IMG/VR virus record: IMGVR_UViG_3300033993_000823
Location: 1-27,713 of that record
Reading direction: 5' to 3' (one strand)
DNA length: 27,713 nucleotides
Source: a virus
Each line of letters opens with the position of its first letter. Position 1 is the first letter of the stretch. Below, piece by piece: positions 12,806 through 21,058 of this stretch. Made by a program: the position numbers and the translations under genes. Under the pieces are notes generated by a model that was not told the DNA's origin, made no database searches, and saw nothing but the letters and a program-made list of their open reading frames with translations.

Positions 12806-13694
12806 TGTCGTCTCTCGGGGAGTCGTGGAAGGATGCTCGCAACTCCGTATGGTCTACACTCCACCGCAAGAGCATCCACCAGCCGCCCAGCGGGCGAGCC
12901 GACATCCCCTTCTCGACGGCCCAGCCGTCGGTCAAACACTCCTGCTTGTAGGCGGCACTCCGCACGAGGTGCATCGGCCGAATGCGTGGGATGCCGTTGG
13001 GCGACAGCCGTTGGCGGCTGGCCTCGATCAGCGTCCGCTGGTGAACGTGACCGGCATGGATGCAGTCGGCATCAACGTCCACGAGGTAGCGGGAGTAGTC
13101 GATAACTCCGCGTGTGACCGGGCCGCCGCCTCCATAACCGTGATGGTACCAGAGTCGATACAGAGCAGAACTCGTCTTGCCGACCTTGGCTCGGAACAGC
13201 ACCCAGCCCGAGTAGCCCGCGTGCCTGCACTTGCTGCCGCGTGTTCGCAGTTGCTCGACGAGCCGCGTGGTGAGGCACGTTTCCATCCGCTTTCTCACCG
13301 CCGTCTCGTGGTTGCCCGGCGTGATCAAAGCCATCTGCTCGCGGTACGGCTCCAGCCACTCGGCACACTGCGTGACGATGTCGTCGTAGTAGTTGCCTCT
13401 CTGAAACTCGGGCCTAACGTCCCACTTGCCGTTGGATCGCGGATCGTACTTCCCGCCCATCGCGTCAAAGTGGTCGCCGATACTCAGCACGGCGGCGTTA
13501 ATCTCCTTCGCCTTGCGGAGATCGGAGGCGAGCTTGTCGCGGTTGCACTTCATCGAGTCCCAGTGCCAATCGCTCGACAGCAGAACCCACAGCCGCGTCG
13601 AGAAGTCGATGCGAGTCACGCCGCCGTCGAGGCTCGTGACGTTCCACGGATCGCTGGCGTTCTTGCGTCGGAACGTGCCTGCTGACCTAACCAT
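12789..13694 (-). CDS. Calcineurin-like metallophosphoesterase
   Basis: The 301-residue product shows all motifs of the metallophosphoesterase fold: SDWHWD (D42, H44), GDHFD (D74), GNHE (N128, H129), a histidine pair at 184-185 (YHHG) and GHVH (H216, H218), which together bind two metal ions. Phage members are typically nucleases or phosphodiesterases acting on DNA ends or nucleotides. The residues are complete, so it should be active. The substrate cannot be told from sequence. The ATG at 13694, preceded by GGGAGG, overlaps the previous stop by eight bases; a TTG at 13715 is rejected. Confidence 0.85.
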   Translation of the reverse strand: MVRSAGTFRRKNASDPWNVTSLDGGVTRIDFSTRLWVLLSSDWHWDSMKCNRDKLASDLRKAKEINAAVLSIGDHFDAMGGKYDPRSNGKWDVRPEFQRGNYYDDIVTQCAEWLEPYREQMALITPGNHETAVRKRMETCLTTRLVEQLRTRGSKCRHAGYSGWVLFRAKVGKTSSALYRLWYHHGYGGGGPVTRGVIDYSRYLVDVDADCIHAGHVHQRTLIEASRQRLSPNGIPRIRPMHLVRSAAYKQECLTDGWAVEKGMSARPLGGWWMLLRWSVDHTELRASFHDSPRDDNDDDV

Positions 13695-13971
13695 CCTTCG
13701 CCTCCCTGTAGCCAAGACTCCACAAGACTTTGCTGATGTCCTTCCCGGCCTGCTCGGTGTGTTCCTCGCTGGCGGTCGGGTACAGAGCGTGCAGGAGTTC
13801 GTGGACGATGATGGTCATGCGGTGCTTGCCTCTCAGCCCGTCGTGGATGAGGATGCGAGGCCGCTTTGACTTCTGCGAGAACGTGTAGCCATACGCGCCG
13901 CCCTCCAGTTTCGTGAACCGAAACAGCCAGCGTTCGTCGCCGTTGAGGATGAAGTTGTGGTCGTCAGGCAT
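13687..13971 (-). CDS. Mini-zincin metallopeptidase-like protein
   Basis: The 94-residue protein carries VHELLHALYP (H57, E58, H61) followed by an acidic cluster ASEEHTE that can provide the third zinc ligand, and ends with the helix GKDISKVLWSLGYRE. This short layout matches small phage and bacterial zincins near the SprT/ImmA groups. It lacks the DNA-binding part of IrrE. It is the last gene of the tail-end block before the phosphoesterase and overlaps both neighbours. The target is unknown. Confidence 0.65.
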   Translation of the reverse strand: MPDDHNFILNGDERWLFRFTKLEGGAYGYTFSQKSKRPRILIHDGLRGKHRMTIIVHELLHALYPTASEEHTEQAGKDISKVLWSLGYREAKDG

Positions 13972-14368
13972 CCTCGGCCCCCCAGCGTGGCGGATCGTCA
14001 GGGCATCGCTGGTCGGCCCACGACAACTTGCTCAGCCATTTCCGCTCTCGGGCCACCGGGCATCCGCACAGGCCGCACGCCTTGCCGTCGAAGTGCGGGC
14101 ACGCCGTGCAGATTGCGTGGCGTCTCTGCACTTCGGCCTCGCTCGCCATAGGGGCTCCGGCGGCAACGTGCTGGGCGGCGGCGGCTGCGAAGTTGGCGGC
14201 TTTGCGCAGCAGGGTGACGCCCGGTTTAGGCCGGGGGTACGCCGCGTGCGTCTCGTCTACTGTGATCGTGTCGCCGTCCTCGCTGACGATGCACGCACGC
14301 ACCTCATCAAGCGTGTAACCTCGCTCTAAATAACGTCGCACGAAAAAGTGGCGTGGTCCCGTAATCAT
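13964..14368 (-). CDS. Phage protein with C-terminal zinc finger
   Basis: The 134-residue product has an N-terminal half with strands and a helix (YTLDEVRACIVSEDGDTITV) and a C-terminal cysteine module: ICTACPHFDGKACGLCGCPV, then RCPDDPPRW. CxxC, CxxCxC and CP at this spacing give a zinc-binding finger seen in phage proteins near tail genes. It starts in an ATGA overlap with the Cys-rich gene upstream. A structural or host-contact role is possible. Confidence 0.7.
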   Translation of the reverse strand: MITGPRHFFVRRYLERGYTLDEVRACIVSEDGDTITVDETHAAYPRPKPGVTLLRKAANFAAAAAQHVAAGAPMASEAEVQRRHAICTACPHFDGKACGLCGCPVARERKWLSKLSWADQRCPDDPPRWGAEDA

Positions 14369-14697
14369 GGAAAAATAAATGGCTCACACGTTTGTTCGCA
14401 GAACTCCTTAGAGCAGTACGCAGGCCCTTGTGGCGCGCTCTGCGCGTCTAGCGTGCAGTCGCCGTCAAAACCGCAGTACCAAAACTCCAACTGCTTACAA
14501 ACGCCGTCGCAGCAGACCTCACGCTCGCCAGAAGCGATCTCGGTTCCGGCAACCCCCTGCCAGCATCCATGCCCTGCTTCCCAGTAATAGTCAGGCGGAC
14601 AGCAGCCTTCGAGGCCGCCAGCAGGGTAGAGGGTGTGCGTAGGATCGACGCAACCGCAGTCTAGGAATGACTGGCACTTGCAACACGGGCAAACCAT
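14365..14697 (-). CDS. Cysteine-rich small protein in the tail module
   Basis: The 110-residue protein has 17 cysteines (about 15 %), in clusters such as CPCCKC, DCGC, GCC, VCCDGVC and EFCEQTC. It also has many aromatic and glycine residues and almost no basic helix. Such composition points to either several metal sites or a disulfide-stabilised extracellular knot. Sitting among tail genes, it could be an exposed part of the tail tip, but there is no signal peptide. The ATG at 14697 overlaps the previous stop (TGATG), which is the rule in this operon; the longer frame from a TTG at 14859 is rejected. Confidence 0.7.
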   Translation of the reverse strand: MVCPCCKCQSFLDCGCVDPTHTLYPAGGLEGCCPPDYYWEAGHGCWQGVAGTEIASGEREVCCDGVCKQLEFWYCGFDGDCTLDAQSAPQGPAYCSKEFCEQTCEPFIFP

Positions 14698-15356
14698 CAC
14701 GGCACTCTCAATCGCAGAAAAGATGACGGCGTGGTGGCGAGAACCATGATAGCCGTTTTCGTGCTCGTCACGATTGTGACCGTTTGCGTAGTATGCGTGA
14801 TAGCCTTGACCAAATCCTCGCTCGCAGTTGTTTTTGTAACTCCTATCTGGATTGCACAAGACGCAGTATCAAGCGCAGCCGTAACGCTAACGTCCGTTAG
14901 GTAAGTGATCGTTATTCCAGAAGTCGTCACGCCAGTTACAACAATCTGGCTTGCAGTGCTTGAGCAGTACGTGCTGGCCGTGGTCTGCGTCACGAACACC
15001 GCAGTGCGTGCCTCCAGCTTTGGCACGACGAGCCACCAGTTTGTCCCCTCTTTTCCGACGATGCAGTCCTCATTGCTGTACGCCGTGAGCGTGATCGGCC
15101 AAGAAAAGTTGAAGGCGTTGACGGTGGCCGTCGGCGCGTACTTGAACGTCACGATCTTGCTGCTGCCAGTAGGCCACGCACCTGAGAACGTCGCCGCCCG
15201 AACCTGCTTCGGGTGACGATCATCGAACCGCTTGGCGAACGTCAGCGGCGATGCCGCCGGGGGCGTCAGCTCGGCCTGACGCACCACGCCCGCAATCCGC
15301 TCTGCGGATTCGCGTGTGAACTGCACGGCGTCGAATGGGCCTCTTTTGCGTGCCAT
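14697..15356 (-). CDS. Probable virion-associated protein, Ser/Thr-rich
   Basis: The 219-residue product has a basic N-terminus and a SPLTFAKRF segment, then a beta-rich domain (ATVNAFNFSWPITLTAY; NWWLVVPKLEARTAVFV) and a long threonine/valine/serine-rich C-terminus of short strands. The C-terminal part recalls fibrous or adhesin-like phage proteins, but no family is recognised. It follows two tail genes and starts in a TAATG overlap. A role at the tail tip is inferred from position only. Confidence 0.65.
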   Translation of the reverse strand: MARKRGPFDAVQFTRESAERIAGVVRQAELTPPAASPLTFAKRFDDRHPKQVRAATFSGAWPTGSSKIVTFKYAPTATVNAFNFSWPITLTAYSNEDCIVGKEGTNWWLVVPKLEARTAVFVTQTTASTYCSSTASQIVVTGVTTSGITITYLTDVSVTAALDTASCAIQIGVTKTTASEDLVKAITHTTQTVTIVTSTKTAIMVLATTPSSFLRLRVP

Positions 15357-16282
15357 TACAGCGAGCCAATCGGCCACGTTCCTGTCGTCGGCGGAACGCC
15401 GAGCAGCGAGGTAAAGTCCATCGCAGGGTTGACTCGCCGATAGAGGATAGCGGGCTGGCCGAGCGTCTGTTGGCCGCTGCCGTTGAGGCCGACCGGATTC
15501 GCCGAGGCGACCCACTCTGAGTTTTTCTCGTCGAACACCATCGCGCGCTGCTTGACGCCGCCGTTGAGAAAGTTCCACCCAACGTCGGGAATCTGGAGAA
15601 CCCACGTGCTGGCACGGAACTGGAGTTGAATCTGCGTGGCCCAGTATTGGTACGTCGTGTTGGCGAAGAACTCCTGCGTGTAGTCGGTCGTGACGCCAGC
15701 ACATTTCAGCGTGTACCGGGCGCAGGTCATGTACGTCTCGCTATTGAGGAAGTTCTGCATCCCGAAGTACGCCTGCGGGAACGGCCAGAAGTTCTTCGTG
15801 ATCGTGATCTGCACGAGTGCCTCATCCGTGACTAGCCCCTCCAGATAGTCATAGGCCGAGTTGGTCAGAGGCCGAACGTCGTTGTTCCCGCTGAACGCAC
15901 CCGGCGACGAGTCGTGGTAGTAGTAGAGCGCGGGAACTTGACCGGGCTGCGTCTCAAACCTCCAATCGGCACGCCTGCTTGTCGGTGCCAGAACCAGTTC
16001 CGATGAGATAAACGAATACTCGGCGACCGCCTCCGCGTGGTAAGGAGAGTCTCCTGCACGCTCGATTACGCTCACCTTCCTTAGCCCAAGGTGCGTCCAC
16101 GTTGGGTGAGCGGCCCCCCACGTGCCAAGGTTGAGATGAGAGATAACCTCCGTCTCGGTAAGCGGGTTGTTCTGTAGCGTGTCGTTGGACAGCACCAGAT
16201 TCCATCGACGCACGGCGACCTCGGGGATCCCGAGCTCGGCTTCGTACGTCCGGGCAAGTTCGTGGCTCGATGCAATGCCCAT
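15356..16282 (-). CDS. Unrecognised tail protein downstream of tape measure
   Basis: The 308-residue product lies directly after the tape measure gene, where the distal tail protein is normally encoded. It is beta-rich and aromatic (NFWPFPQAYFGMQNF; YWATQIQLQFRASTW; LQIPDVGWNF), which suits a tail baseplate or hub. I see no clear Dit or Tal signature. The ATG overlaps the tape measure stop (TGATG). A structural role is an inference from gene order. Confidence 0.65.
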   Translation of the reverse strand: MGIASSHELARTYEAELGIPEVAVRRWNLVLSNDTLQNNPLTETEVISHLNLGTWGAAHPTWTHLGLRKVSVIERAGDSPYHAEAVAEYSFISSELVLAPTSRRADWRFETQPGQVPALYYYHDSSPGAFSGNNDVRPLTNSAYDYLEGLVTDEALVQITITKNFWPFPQAYFGMQNFLNSETYMTCARYTLKCAGVTTDYTQEFFANTTYQYWATQIQLQFRASTWVLQIPDVGWNFLNGGVKQRAMVFDEKNSEWVASANPVGLNGSGQQTLGQPAILYRRVNPAMDFTSLLGVPPTTGTWPIGSL

Positions 16283-19200
16283 CAGTTTCGATCCCCGAAT
16301 GACGAGTAGCCCACAATGGCAACCGGCTGGTTGAAGTAGTTGCTGGCCGCCTGGCCGATGCCCGTGGCGATCCGCTCGAGCAGCTTGGTCTGCAGCCGCT
16401 CCTGAATGAGCCGGGGATCCTGAGCGTTGGCCGTCAGGTTCAGCACGAGGGCGGCACCCTCCGCGGTGCGGATGTCGCTGCCCGTGATGGTCTGCGAGCC
16501 CAGCGTGTTGAGCTTGGTGAGCCGCTCTTCCTGCCGTTTGGCTTCGGCCTCGGCGGCCTTTTGCTGCTCCTCAAAAATCTTCTGCTGCTGCTGGGCGAAC
16601 TGTTGCTGGGCCTGTTGCTGGGCCTTGACGTTCTCCTCCGCCCGCTTCTGAAACTCCTCTCGCTGTTTGGCCGCACCGCTCGCGATGTCCCGCTCCAGTG
16701 CCGCCGCTTGGTCGAGTTGTGCCAGCCGGGCCGCACCGGCCTTGACCGCCTCGGAGTCGTCGGCCTTGCGGGCTGCGGCGACCTCCTCCTGCACCCGTGC
16801 GATCTCCTGCTCGATGGCGACCAACTGCTTCTTCGCCTCGGCCCGCTGCGAGTCGCCGCCCACCGACTGCAAGAGCAGGGCTTGATCGACCGCCTCGTTG
16901 ACTTTGAGCCGCTCGTCCGCGACCGCCTTGAGTTGGGCCAGTTCCTTCTCGTAGAGCCGCTGCTGCCGCTCGACCTCCCGCTGGTACGTCTCCTGACCGA
17001 TCCGCCCCTGCGATGCAAGGCGAGCGGCGTTGTTGAGCCCCTCGGACAGCCGCAAAGCAGCTTGCTGCCCTGCGGCTCCGAACTCCTCCGACTTCGCCAC
17101 GAGGTCGTCAAACTTCTCGCGGGTCTTGTCGAACGCCTCGGCGTAGCCCTGCTCAAAACCTTGGGCGACGGCCCGCTGCTTCTCGGCGAGTTCACCTTGC
17201 AGCCGCTGGAGGTCTTGAAGTTGCTGCCGCTGCTCGGGCGTGAAGAACCCTTGCGCCGCAGCCTCAGAACGCAGGCGGGCGACATCTCGCTCGACCGCAG
17301 CCCGGTCACGCTGCACTGCCCGCGTCTTGTCCAACTCGTCGAGCAAAGCCTCCGACCGCTTGCGATCTTCGTCGGCCTGCTTCTGCCGCTCGGCGTTCGC
17401 CTGCTTGATCTTGTCGATCTGCTTGTCGTACTCGCGGTTCGCGGCGGCGACCCCTTGCTCCAGTTGTTTCTCGTCGATGAACCCGGCGAGGAACTGACGC
17501 CGCAAGGCTTCGGCACGCTGGGCAAACTGCCCCAGCGAACGGTCGCCAGCAGCCCCGAAGCCCTCGGCCTTGATCGCCGCCTTGTCGATCTGGTCGGCGA
17601 CTCGCTCGACCGCCTTCTCGGCGTCCTCCTTGACCTTGATCTCCAGTTGCGTCCGATCCTCGATGGCCTTGATCTCGGCGTCGAACTCCTGCCCCGCGAT
17701 CCGCACCGCTCGCCGGAACTGCTCCGCGTCGATGAGACCCGACGACAGCCGCTTCTTGAGCGACTCGATGGAAGCCTCGTAGGCCGACGCCGCCTCGCGG
17801 CCAGCCGTACCAAACTTCCGCGAGTCGTCGATGGCATTGTTCACTTCCTCGCGGAGCCGCTGAAAGGTTTTCTCGCGTTCTTCGCGGGCTTTCTGCTCCT
17901 CCTTGGAAAGCTCCCGCGTCTGCTCCGTGACGCTGGCGGTCGCCGACGCCGCCGAGTTCGCGCTCGTGTCAATGCCGAGAAACGCCTCCGCGATGGTCAG
18001 CAGATCGTCAACGAATCCGCCGATGCCAGACACGAGGTTGCCTACGACTTCGGCGATGCCGCCGAACACGGCCGACGCGACATCGCCAAGCGTCTGGAGC
18101 AGCGGGCTTTGCGAAATCAAGTCCCCGAGGCGTGACGCAAGGTCGCCGACGAGGTCGGTCGCACGAGAGAACGCCGTGGTGATGATCGTCACGACGCGGC
18201 TCAGTGTTTCTCCAAGGACGCCGATGTTGTCGGCGACCATGCCGATAGGCGTGAACGACATCGCCCATTCGGTCGCAACGACAGCAGAGTCGCTCAAGGC
18301 TCGGAACACGCCAAGCACGCCATCGAGCAGCGGCTCAAGGGCGACGGACACGGCCTGCGCCGCGACGGCAAACGGCTCAAACACGGCCCCGATCACTCGC
18401 CCGACGTTCCCGAGTCGAATCCCGATGGCCTCGACCACGCGGCCGAGTTGCGTGAGGATCGGTTCCAGCACGCGACCGATGGGGTCGATGATCGCCGTCA
18501 GGCCAGCCGTGACCTCGGCGAAGGCACGGTTCACGCCTTCGCCGAGCCCGACGAACGGCAGCAGCAGCGACTGCCCGAGCCCCTGCGTGGCGACACTGAG
18601 GGAGTCCACGCTGGCACCGAAGTCATCGACGCGGCGTCGGTCAATCTCGGTGAGCGCGCGCCCGAACCGCTCCATATCGTCGGACGCGCTGCCAAGGTTC
18701 CTGAAGAACGGCAGCAAGTCGGCACCGGCCTTGCCGAACAGGCCGATGGCGGCGGCGGTTCGCTCGGCGGGGTTCTGGATCGCCTGCAACCTCTCACCGA
18801 TGAGGCGGTACTGCTCCTCTGGATTGAGCGACTGCAACTGCTCGGCCGTGACGCCGATCTTCGCGAGCGAAGCCTGCGCCGACTTGCTCTCCTCGTCCAC
18901 GCCGGTGACGCTTTTCTGGAGTCGTCCGAACGCGGCACTGACCGCGTCGATGCTGGTGCCGGATCGGTTCGCTGCGTTCTCCAGCGTCTGAATGAACTCA
19001 AACGACACGCCGAGCTTGTCGGCGGTGTTGCCAAGTTTCTCGACGCGCTCGTCTAGCGCGAGCAGCCCCTGCGCGACCGCAGCGGCGGCGGTGCCGAACG
19101 CGGCCACGCCGACGAGTGCCAAGTTCGTGGTCGTGAGCAGGCCCGTGAACTGCGTGCTGACTGATGCCAGCCCTTTGTTCAGCCCACCCGCGAACACGCG

Positions 19201-20028
19201 GCCGAGCCCCTCACCCGCACTCGACAGACCGGACAGCCTGCCAGCCACGTTGCCAATCGGCCCCGGCAGTGCAGACAGCACGCCGCTGAGTTCGTTGAAC
19301 TTGAGTTTCCCCGCGTCGCCGCCCTTCTTCGCTTCCTCCGCGAACTTGTCGGCAGCCAGTGTCGCCTTCGCGTAGTCCTTGGAGACTCGCTGTAACGCCG
19401 TGGAATACTCGGCCTCGGTGAGCAGCCCAGCCTTGCGAAGCGCGTTGAGTTCCCGCGTTGAGACTCCGTAGTCTCGCTGTGCCTTCTGCTCCTTGGTGAG
19501 ATTTGCCTCTACGATAGCGGCTGCTCTCGTTGCCGCATCAGTGCGTTCCTTCTCCGCAGCCGCTTGCTGCTTCGCCGCCTCCGCAGCCGCCCCGGTAGCT
19601 TGTGCCTTCTGTCGGCTGTACGTCTCCTCGCTGATCGCTCCGAGGTCGAGCAGTTCCTTGAGCCGCTCCAACTGGGCCGCCCGCTTCTCCTCCTCGGTGC
19701 GGCTCTGCTCGGTGAGCCTTGCCCCCTCGCGAAACGACTCGGCGGTCGCGTTCGCGGCGTCGGAGATGTTCTTGAACTCGGCTGCGAACTGCTCGCCGTC
19801 GATCTTGCCCGTGCGGAGTGCGGACTGCAAGAAAGCGAGGTCGGTGGCGAACTGCTGCTGTGCCCTCGCGGCTCCCTCGGTCGCACCGCCGAAGGTCTTG
19901 AAAACCTCCGTGACCTTCGCCGCCTCGGTGTCGAGTTGCTTGAGGGCACGCTCGACGGGCGTGAGCTTCTGCTGGACGCCCGTGGCGTCCGCAGAAATCC
20001 GCATCGCGAGTCCGAGTACGGTTGCCAT
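16282..20028 (-). CDS. Tape measure protein
   Basis: The 1248-residue protein has the marks of a tape measure. It is very long, mostly helical with coiled-coil blocks rich in Gln, Glu, Lys and Ala, and has a hydrophobic stretch at about 302-324 (ALVGVAAFGTAAAAVAQGLL). Further hydrophobic parts lie in the central region (about 480-680). A short motif G-x-I-x-x-E-x-[FY] recurs at about 74-81, 130-137, 201-208, 763-770, 847-854 and 1007-1014; the last three sit in ~55-residue or longer units beginning FG[TA]AG. It sets tail length and probably helps DNA pass the cell envelope. The tail chaperones lie directly upstream. Confidence 0.9.
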   Translation of the reverse strand: MATVLGLAMRISADATGVQQKLTPVERALKQLDTEAAKVTEVFKTFGGATEGAARAQQQFATDLAFLQSALRTGKIDGEQFAAEFKNISDAANATAESFREGARLTEQSRTEEEKRAAQLERLKELLDLGAISEETYSRQKAQATGAAAEAAKQQAAAEKERTDAATRAAAIVEANLTKEQKAQRDYGVSTRELNALRKAGLLTEAEYSTALQRVSKDYAKATLAADKFAEEAKKGGDAGKLKFNELSGVLSALPGPIGNVAGRLSGLSSAGEGLGRVFAGGLNKGLASVSTQFTGLLTTTNLALVGVAAFGTAAAAVAQGLLALDERVEKLGNTADKLGVSFEFIQTLENAANRSGTSIDAVSAAFGRLQKSVTGVDEESKSAQASLAKIGVTAEQLQSLNPEEQYRLIGERLQAIQNPAERTAAAIGLFGKAGADLLPFFRNLGSASDDMERFGRALTEIDRRRVDDFGASVDSLSVATQGLGQSLLLPFVGLGEGVNRAFAEVTAGLTAIIDPIGRVLEPILTQLGRVVEAIGIRLGNVGRVIGAVFEPFAVAAQAVSVALEPLLDGVLGVFRALSDSAVVATEWAMSFTPIGMVADNIGVLGETLSRVVTIITTAFSRATDLVGDLASRLGDLISQSPLLQTLGDVASAVFGGIAEVVGNLVSGIGGFVDDLLTIAEAFLGIDTSANSAASATASVTEQTRELSKEEQKAREEREKTFQRLREEVNNAIDDSRKFGTAGREAASAYEASIESLKKRLSSGLIDAEQFRRAVRIAGQEFDAEIKAIEDRTQLEIKVKEDAEKAVERVADQIDKAAIKAEGFGAAGDRSLGQFAQRAEALRRQFLAGFIDEKQLEQGVAAANREYDKQIDKIKQANAERQKQADEDRKRSEALLDELDKTRAVQRDRAAVERDVARLRSEAAAQGFFTPEQRQQLQDLQRLQGELAEKQRAVAQGFEQGYAEAFDKTREKFDDLVAKSEEFGAAGQQAALRLSEGLNNAARLASQGRIGQETYQREVERQQRLYEKELAQLKAVADERLKVNEAVDQALLLQSVGGDSQRAEAKKQLVAIEQEIARVQEEVAAARKADDSEAVKAGAARLAQLDQAAALERDIASGAAKQREEFQKRAEENVKAQQQAQQQFAQQQQKIFEEQQKAAEAEAKRQEERLTKLNTLGSQTITGSDIRTAEGAALVLNLTANAQDPRLIQERLQTKLLERIATGIGQAASNYFNQPVAIVGYSSFGDRN

Positions 20029-20339
20029 CAGTCGAGTCCAAGTTGCTTGCGGAGGTCGAGGATGACTTCGCGTGCCTGCGTCTGGTGCTGCGGGGGCGTT
20101 TCTACGGGGTTGAAATCATTGGCTCGCGGTGCCTTCCCTCGCTCGCAGTACGGGGCCATGATCGCCGAGGTCAGCAGCCCGGTTTCCGCCCACGAGTCGG
20201 GAATCGCCTGGAAGTACCTCGTGTATGCCAGCCATTCGGCAAACTCCTGCGTCGTCATCCGACGCGAGAGTTCGCCGACCGTCATGCCGAGATGCCCCGC
20301 CAAGCGAAACAGAAACCGTCTCGCAGGGCGGATGTTCAG
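20028..20339 (-). CDS. Tail assembly chaperone, C-terminal (T-type) part made by -1 frameshift
   Basis: This frame (103 codons counted from the shift point) has no start with a good ribosome site near its beginning and reads LNIRPARRFLFRLAGHLG, then TVGELSRRMTTQEFAEWLAYTRYF and a proline-rich tail. The middle resembles the T-type extension of phage tail chaperones (DUF4035-like): L-x3-L-G-x-T-V-x-E-L and M-[ST]-x2-E-[FL]-x-E-W. It joins in the -1 frame to the product at 20336-20713 through an A_AAA_AAC site, giving a fusion of about 228 residues. Its TGA overlaps the tape measure ATG. Confidence 0.8.
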   Translation of the reverse strand: MNIRPARRFLFRLAGHLGMTVGELSRRMTTQEFAEWLAYTRYFQAIPDSWAETGLLTSAIMAPYCERGKAPRANDFNPVETPPQHQTQAREVILDLRKQLGLD

Positions 20340-20713
20340 TTTTTTGCCAACTCCTCCACATCGGCTTCGGACATCGCGTTGTGCTTCATCGCCTTGTCGA
20401 ACAGCGTCGAGACGACGCGGGCCGACTTGCCAGCGAGCTTCTCGACCTGCTCGTCGGTGAACAGCCGCTCGCCCGTCTCGGGGTGGCAGAGGCAGCGGGC
20501 GAGGAACTTCGTGCGGAAGTTGTCGATGCCCGTCTCCCGCTTGCCGATCCACTCGCGCTCGTAGGCGTCTCGCTCGCCAACCGTCATGACGCGGATGCCG
20601 AGCGTCATCGGCTTGCCGTCGCTGCCAGGCCATTCGCCGACCGACACCTTGAGGATGCCGAGGTCGTCAGCCGCCATGATCTGCGCCGCGAGTTCTGCTG
20701 CCGTCAGTGCCAT
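20336..20713 (-). CDS. Tail assembly chaperone (G-type)
   Basis: The 125-residue protein has the acidic-helical plan of G-type chaperones, with ERDAYEREWIGKRETG, then ARCLCHPETGERLFTDEQVEKLAGKS and the terminal helix MSEADVEELAKN. Such proteins bind the tape measure protein and recruit tail tube subunits; they are not kept in the virion. Position between the tube genes and the tape measure fits. The reading frame ends at a slippery site, so a minor fraction should continue into the T-type part. The ATG follows GGAGTAGCAG. Confidence 0.85.
   Translation of the reverse strand: MALTAAELAAQIMAADDLGILKVSVGEWPGSDGKPMTLGIRVMTVGERDAYEREWIGKRETGIDNFRTKFLARCLCHPETGERLFTDEQVEKLAGKSARVVSTLFDKAMKHNAMSEADVEELAKN
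20339..20345 (-). promoter_or_regulatory. Programmed -1 ribosomal frameshift site A_AAA_AAC
   Basis: The minus strand reads gcA AAA AAC TGA in the zero frame, so the heptamer AAAAAAC is in the correct phase for a simultaneous -1 slip, with the stop codon immediately after. The -1 frame continues as CTG AAC ATC through to 20028. This is the classical arrangement of G/GT tail chaperones. Confidence 0.85.
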
Positions 20714-20716
20714 CTG

Positions 20717-21037
20717 CTACTCCATCACGATTTTGAAAGTGCCGACGTACCGCGTGACATCGTTCACGGTTCCGGTCGCACGCAGCGTCTGACAGATGGC
20801 CTTGGTGGTCATCGTCAGCCCGCCGCCAGTGATGGCGAGCGTGGCCTTGCGGCCGTACTGGCTCACCGTCAACTGGGCCGTGGACAGGGACGTTATCTCT
20901 ATAGTCCCTGCGTCAAGCGTCCACGTACTGGCGCGGGCCTGCGGCAGTTCGCCGCCGCGCGTGTGGTCAATCTTCGTGACCTCGGCGAACGACACGCCGT
21001 TCCACGTGGCCGAAACGCCCTCGCAGTAGGTCGGCAT
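20717..21037 (-). CDS. Tail tube-like protein, 106 residues
   Basis: The short beta-rich protein reads WNGVSFAEVTKIDHTRGGEL, then TIEITSLSTAQLTVSQYG and ends FKIVME. The first strand pair followed by a long loop and alternating strands resembles phage tail tube proteins, but at 106 residues it is smaller than usual. It follows a second tube-like gene and precedes the chaperones. It could be the tube protein, a minor tube component or a tail completion factor. GGAGG precedes the ATG. Confidence 0.5.
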   Translation of the reverse strand: MPTYCEGVSATWNGVSFAEVTKIDHTRGGELPQARASTWTLDAGTIEITSLSTAQLTVSQYGRKATLAITGGGLTMTTKAICQTLRATGTVNDVTRYVGTFKIVME

Positions 21038-21058
21038 GACGGGCCTCCGTCACGACGA

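Noticed and set aside
14698-14859. Longer start for the cysteine-rich gene (TTG at 14859)
   Set aside because: It would overlap the previous gene by 160 bases, without a ribosome site; the ATG at 14697 has the usual TGATG overlap.
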